Source of the DNA: Lachnospiraceae bacterium
GTDB lineage: Bacteria; Bacillota; Clostridia; Lachnospirales; Lachnospiraceae
Assembly: GCA_900766575.1 (NCBI GenBank)
Contig: CAAFVW010000144.1
Span: forward strand, 1-8,717
Length of the DNA stretch: 8,717 nucleotides
Reading direction: 5' to 3'
The notes under the pieces were generated by a model. It worked only from the letters and a program-made list of their open reading frames with translations. It searched no databases and had not been told where the DNA came from. Of the stretch, positions 5,843 through 8,717 are shown in pieces. The first letter of the stretch is position 1, and every line of letters begins with the position of its first letter. Position numbers and translations under genes: made by a program.

Positions 5843-6442
5843 ATGGTTAAGAAATTGATCCTGGTAACATCACCGCCCGCCTGCGGAAAAACTTATATTT
5901 CCAAAGCTTTGGCGAAGAGACTGCAGCATGTGGTATATCTGGACAAGGATACTTTGATCACATTGTCAAAACAGATATTTGTAGTAGCGGGACAGCCTTA
6001 TGACAGAAGCAGTGACTTTTTTGAAAAAAATATCCGTGACTATGAGTACGAGTGTGTTGTGGATCTGGCTATGGAAGCATTGGATTATGACGATATTGTA
6101 TTGATCAATGCACCCTTTACCCAGGAAATCCGGGATATGGATTATATTCATAATCTGAAAGCCAAGCTTGCAGAGAAAAATGCAACGCTGGTGGTCGTAT
6201 GGGTGGAAACATCTCCGGAGATCGTACATGAGCGTATGATCGCCAGAAATTCCGATCGAGATACCTGGAAGCTGACACACTGGGATGAGTATATTGCATC
6301 CTGTGATTTCTCCATTCCGGAGAATCTGGATGATCCTAAGGTGAAGGATGATCTGATCCTGTTCCAAAATAATAATGAAGAAGAATTTGAAGCATCCATG
6401 CAGAACTGTCTGCATATCCTGGAAGAGGCCATGAAAGGCTAG
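5843..6442 (+). CDS. P-loop kinase-like ATPase (AAA_33 / zeta-toxin-like fold)
   Basis: This 199-residue protein is a small cytosolic P-loop phosphotransferase-like enzyme of unknown substrate. The N-terminus is a hydrophobic strand followed by a Walker A variant, SPPACGKT (10-17), with Ser in the usual first Gly position. LDKDTL (33-38) follows at the second strand, where such kinases place a substrate-binding acid. IVLINAPF (85-92) fits the Walker B strand, and RMIARNSDR (131-139) supplies Arg residues in the position of a lid. This is the architecture of small-molecule and nucleotide kinases grouped under AAA_33. The ATG at 5843 has GGAAAGGAAG about seven bases upstream; a TTG start at 5765 would overlap the -35 and has no ribosome binding site. 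It diverges from marR and is followed by another gene with a P-loop domain. Confidence 0.8.
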   Translation: MVKKLILVTSPPACGKTYISKALAKRLQHVVYLDKDTLITLSKQIFVVAGQPYDRSSDFFEKNIRDYEYECVVDLAMEALDYDDIVLINAPFTQEIRDMDYIHNLKAKLAEKNATLVVVWVETSPEIVHERMIARNSDRDTWKLTHWDEYIASCDFSIPENLDDPKVKDDLILFQNNNEEEFEASMQNCLHILEEAMKG

Positions 6443-6505
6443 AGATATCCGGCATGTATGGATTGTGCTGTGCACCGGTTTATGCTATGCTGAATACAGA
6501 TCGCA

Positions 6506-6511
6506 TATAAT
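6506..6511 (+). promoter_or_regulatory. Consensus -10 element upstream of the HAD-guanylate kinase gene
   Basis: A perfect TATAAT lies in the 105-base gap after the kinase gene. No good -35 is seen at 16-18 bases. The transcript would start near 6518, which argues that the ATG at 6518 is not the start and supports the ATG at 6548. The gap holds no clear terminator, so read-through from the kinase gene is also possible. Confidence 0.4.
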
Positions 6512-6547
6512 AGTAGAATGTATCTGTATAAAGTGAGGAAGCACAGC

Positions 6548-7669
6548 ATGCTCAGACCTAGTATCGGTATTGACTGGGACGATGTCACCGCCCCGTTTAA
6601 CAGCATAGCCATCCGTATGGCAAATGAAAAATATCATCCGGAGAAGCCTTACCGCCTGGAAGAGATCACTTCCTGGGCCAATGAGGGAAGAACTTCGGTG
6701 ATCAAAGAATTTTATAACGATCCCGAGCTGTACAGCCGGCAGATTCCCACGGAGGAGACAAAGCGTGGGATCCGCCGGCTGATGCAGATTGCGGATGTTT
6801 TTTTTATTACGGCGGTATCACCGCATTTTATGGGAGTGCGGGCAGAGCAGATCATGACGCAGTTCCCGGAGCTTCCACCGGAGAATATTATATTGGGAAG
6901 TGCGAAAGACCGCGTACATTTTGATATTGTACTGGATGATGCCATTCACAATATTTTGGACAGCAAGGCAGAGTATCCGGTGTTGATGCGGAAGCCATGG
7001 AATGCCAAAATGACAGGGCTCCTGTCTGTGAATACCATGGCGGAATTCGTGTCACTGGTGCGTCAGATCATGAAAGCCTCCACTTCAAAGCCGGAGAAGA
7101 TCACCGCCCCGGCGGTACTTGCACTGGTGGGACCTTCCGGCTCCGGGAAACGTGAGATCACAGAAGCTCTGTGCGGCAGCAAAGGTGGAAATACGACAGA
7201 GAATATCCGCGCGGAGCAGTTGTTTGTGCGCCCGGTGAATTATTGCACGGAACCGGAACGTCACGGACACCGGTATGTTTCAGAAGAAGCCTTCGACCGG
7301 ATGGATTTTTTTGAAAAAACAGCTTATGCGGGAGTACGTTACGGAACGAGAAAAGAAGATATCCGTGAGCTGCTGGATCAGGGGAAATTTGCTGTGATCC
7401 CGGTGGATATGTGCGGCGCTATCGCCATGAAACGGTCTTTTCCCACGCACATTATATACGTGGCGCGCGACAAGGAAAAGCTGATTGCCGACATCATAGA
7501 ATCTGACTACGACACCGAGGAGAAGACCTTGCGGATCCTGTCCATTGATGCGGAAAAACGCAACCGGAAAATCTGCGATCATGTCATTCATAATGATACC
7601 ATAACCAGTGATTTTGTCAGCGGTGCGGAAGAACTCAGAAAGCTGATCATGCCGGAAAGTGAAAAATGA
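6548..7669 (+). CDS. Fusion of HAD 5'(3')-deoxyribonucleotidase-like and guanylate-kinase-like domains
   Basis: The 373-residue product has two enzyme domains. Residues about 5-175 resemble the NT5C-type HAD phosphatase: motif I IGIDWDDV with Asp9 and Asp11, motif II FFITAVSP (85-92), Lys120 in GSAKDRVHFD and motif IV DIVLDDA (126-132), then RKPWN. Residues about 190-370 resemble guanylate kinase: P-loop GPSGSGK (195-201), an ERHGHRYVS segment like the family's ExxGxxY block, YAGVRYGTRKEDI like the YYGT block, PVDMCGA like IDVQGA, and DHVIHND near the end. The HAD catalytic residues look intact. In the kinase half the P-loop is followed by Arg-Glu instead of Ser/Thr, and the usual TTR arginine block reads VNYCT, so its activity or substrate may be changed. 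GTGAGGAA (6533-6540) supports this start; an in-frame ATG at 6518 lacks a ribosome binding site. Its substrate is unknown. Confidence 0.8.
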   Translation: MLRPSIGIDWDDVTAPFNSIAIRMANEKYHPEKPYRLEEITSWANEGRTSVIKEFYNDPELYSRQIPTEETKRGIRRLMQIADVFFITAVSPHFMGVRAEQIMTQFPELPPENIILGSAKDRVHFDIVLDDAIHNILDSKAEYPVLMRKPWNAKMTGLLSVNTMAEFVSLVRQIMKASTSKPEKITAPAVLALVGPSGSGKREITEALCGSKGGNTTENIRAEQLFVRPVNYCTEPERHGHRYVSEEAFDRMDFFEKTAYAGVRYGTRKEDIRELLDQGKFAVIPVDMCGAIAMKRSFPTHIIYVARDKEKLIADIIESDYDTEEKTLRILSIDAEKRNRKICDHVIHNDTITSDFVSGAEELRKLIMPESEK

Positions 7670-7704
7670 TGAGAAATATAGGAACAGTGTTGTCTGGAAA
7701 CAAG

Positions 7705-7727
7705 ATTTGGATAGGTAAAATCCAGAT
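7705..7727. repeat. Inverted repeat upstream of the araR-like gene
   Basis: ATTTGGAT (7705-7712) and ATCCAGAT (7720-7727) pair with one T-G mismatch around a 7-base spacer. It lies 24 bases before the araR-like start, where an autoregulatory operator or leader hairpin could sit. It does not clearly match the known B. subtilis AraR site. No convincing promoter is visible in the 82-base gap. Confidence 0.35.
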
Positions 7728-7751
7728 AGAGAAAGAGAAAGGCTTTCATCA

Positions 7752-8717
7752 ATGGAAGAAAAACAGCTGAAATACTATAAAATGCATCATGACCTGGAGG
7801 AGCAGATCCACCGGGGAGAACTGCGGGCGGGGGATCGTGTGCCTTCTGAGAACCAACTGGCGGCTGCTTATCAGGTGAGCCGTCAGACTGTCCGGAAAGC
7901 ACTGGCGATCCTGGAACAGGAAGGATATATTTATGCAATGCATGGAAAAGGAACCTTTGTATCGGAGCGGTTACGTCCCGGACATAAATCCCACAATATA
8001 GCTGTAGTGACCACTTATCTGTCGGATTATATTTTTCCGAGGGTCATTCAGGGGATTGATGATGTCCTCACGGCAGAAGGCTATAGTATTCTGCTGAAAA
8101 ATACCCACAATTCCAGAAGCCAGGAAGCCAGATGTCTCGAAGAGCTGTTGCAGAAGGACATCGACGGAGTCATCATCGAACCCAGTAAAAGCCAGATCAG
8201 CTGCAGGCATCTGCATTTATATGAACAGCTCGAAAGCTATGGAATCCCTTACGTGTTCATACAGGGCTGCTTCGACCGGATGGAGGACAGACCACAGGTG
8301 CTGATGGATGACTGCAGGGGCGGATATATGATCACAAAGTATCTGTTAGACAATGGGCACCGTAGTATTGCCGGAATCTTCAAGGCGGATGACATCCAGG
8401 GGCAGAACCGCCATCGCGGCTATGTGCAGGCATTACAGGAAGCGGGTATGCTCTACGATCCCGATAAGGTGATATGGTTCCATACGGAGGATAGAAAGGT
8501 ACATCCCCGGGAAGGAATTCTGCGACTACTGGCAAAGGGGATTTCACTGGATGCCGTCGTATGCTATAACGATCAGATCGCTATGCAGATCATTCCGGCA
8601 CTGGCCTCCCGCGGGATCCGTGTTCCGGAGGATATTTCTGTCACCGGCTATGACAACTCATGCATGGCCATGGGAGATGGTTTTCACCTCACGACCATCG
8701 TGCATCCCCAGGAAAAA
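7752..8717 (+). CDS. araR: GntR/LacI-type regulator, AraR-like (3' end outside window)
   Basis: The visible 322 residues have the hybrid layout of B. subtilis AraR, which represses arabinose-use genes and releases DNA when it binds L-arabinose. The N-terminal GntR winged helix has the pattern AGDRVPSENQLAAAYQVSRQ, then TVRKALAILEQEGY and GKGTFVSE (about 26-72). It is joined to a LacI/GalR-type sugar-binding domain. Stretches strongly recalling AraR are VVTTYLSDYIFPRVIQGID, KDIDGVIIEPSKS, GIFKADDIQGQNRHRGY, VVCYNDQIAMQII and VPEDISVTGYDNS. The frame is still open at the edge after TIVHPQEK, so about 40 residues are missing relative to AraR (about 362). The start is the ATG at 7752 with GAAAGG about ten bases upstream. 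No arabinose genes are in view, so the sugar is inferred from similarity. Confidence 0.87.
   Translation, partial: MEEKQLKYYKMHHDLEEQIHRGELRAGDRVPSENQLAAAYQVSRQTVRKALAILEQEGYIYAMHGKGTFVSERLRPGHKSHNIAVVTTYLSDYIFPRVIQGIDDVLTAEGYSILLKNTHNSRSQEARCLEELLQKDIDGVIIEPSKSQISCRHLHLYEQLESYGIPYVFIQGCFDRMEDRPQVLMDDCRGGYMITKYLLDNGHRSIAGIFKADDIQGQNRHRGYVQALQEAGMLYDPDKVIWFHTEDRKVHPREGILRLLAKGISLDAVVCYNDQIAMQIIPALASRGIRVPEDISVTGYDNSCMAMGDGFHLTTIVHPQEK

Noticed and set aside
6453..6480. CCGG...CCGG symmetry after the P-loop kinase gene as a terminator
   Set aside because: Only four bases pair cleanly and no T run follows.

Overview
The window looks like a stretch of chromosome from a low-to-mid-GC anaerobic Firmicute, most likely a Lachnospiraceae or other Clostridia member. 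The evidence is the SufS-SufU type of iron-sulfur operon (not IscSU), a short-form CstA transporter, a DegV protein, a B. subtilis-like AraR and strong AGGAGG-like ribosome binding sites. This is inferred from gene content; no rRNA or other taxonomic marker is present. Both edges cut through genes (sufS on the left, an araR-like gene on the right). No mobile elements, CRISPR arrays, tRNAs or rRNAs were seen.

Left part (1-1591, + strand): the 3' end of sufS overlaps sufU by 11 bases, forming the tail of a SUF iron-sulfur cluster operon. A small DUF1622-type membrane protein gene follows. It appears to have its own promoter, and a long inverted repeat covers its ribosome binding site. A strong terminator closes this block at 1543-1591.

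Middle (1592-4222, + strand): an AT-rich leader carries two 14-base direct repeats (one mismatch, 23-bp period) just upstream of a weak promoter. This layout resembles the tandem sites used by LytTR-type response regulators. It precedes a 170-residue protein of unknown function, a hairpin in the gap, and the large cstA-like peptide/pyruvate transporter gene. The cstA terminator probably works in both directions, because the next two genes converge on it.

Right-middle (4301-5760, - strand): marR then degV, probably one operon. The DegV protein is a FakB-like fatty-acid binder. Upstream of marR, two 16-bp inverted repeats exactly 40 bp apart bracket a predicted marR promoter. One of them also contains a -35-like element facing the divergent + strand genes, which suggests autoregulation and possibly shared control.

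Right part (5843-8717, + strand): a small P-loop kinase-like protein, then an unusual two-domain protein that joins an N-terminal HAD 5'(3')-deoxyribonucleotidase domain to a C-terminal guanylate-kinase-like domain whose substrate and P-loop residues look altered. The window ends in a GntR/LacI-type regulator closely resembling AraR. The HAD-guanylate-kinase fusion and the repeat-controlled unknown gene + cstA pair are the most interesting items.
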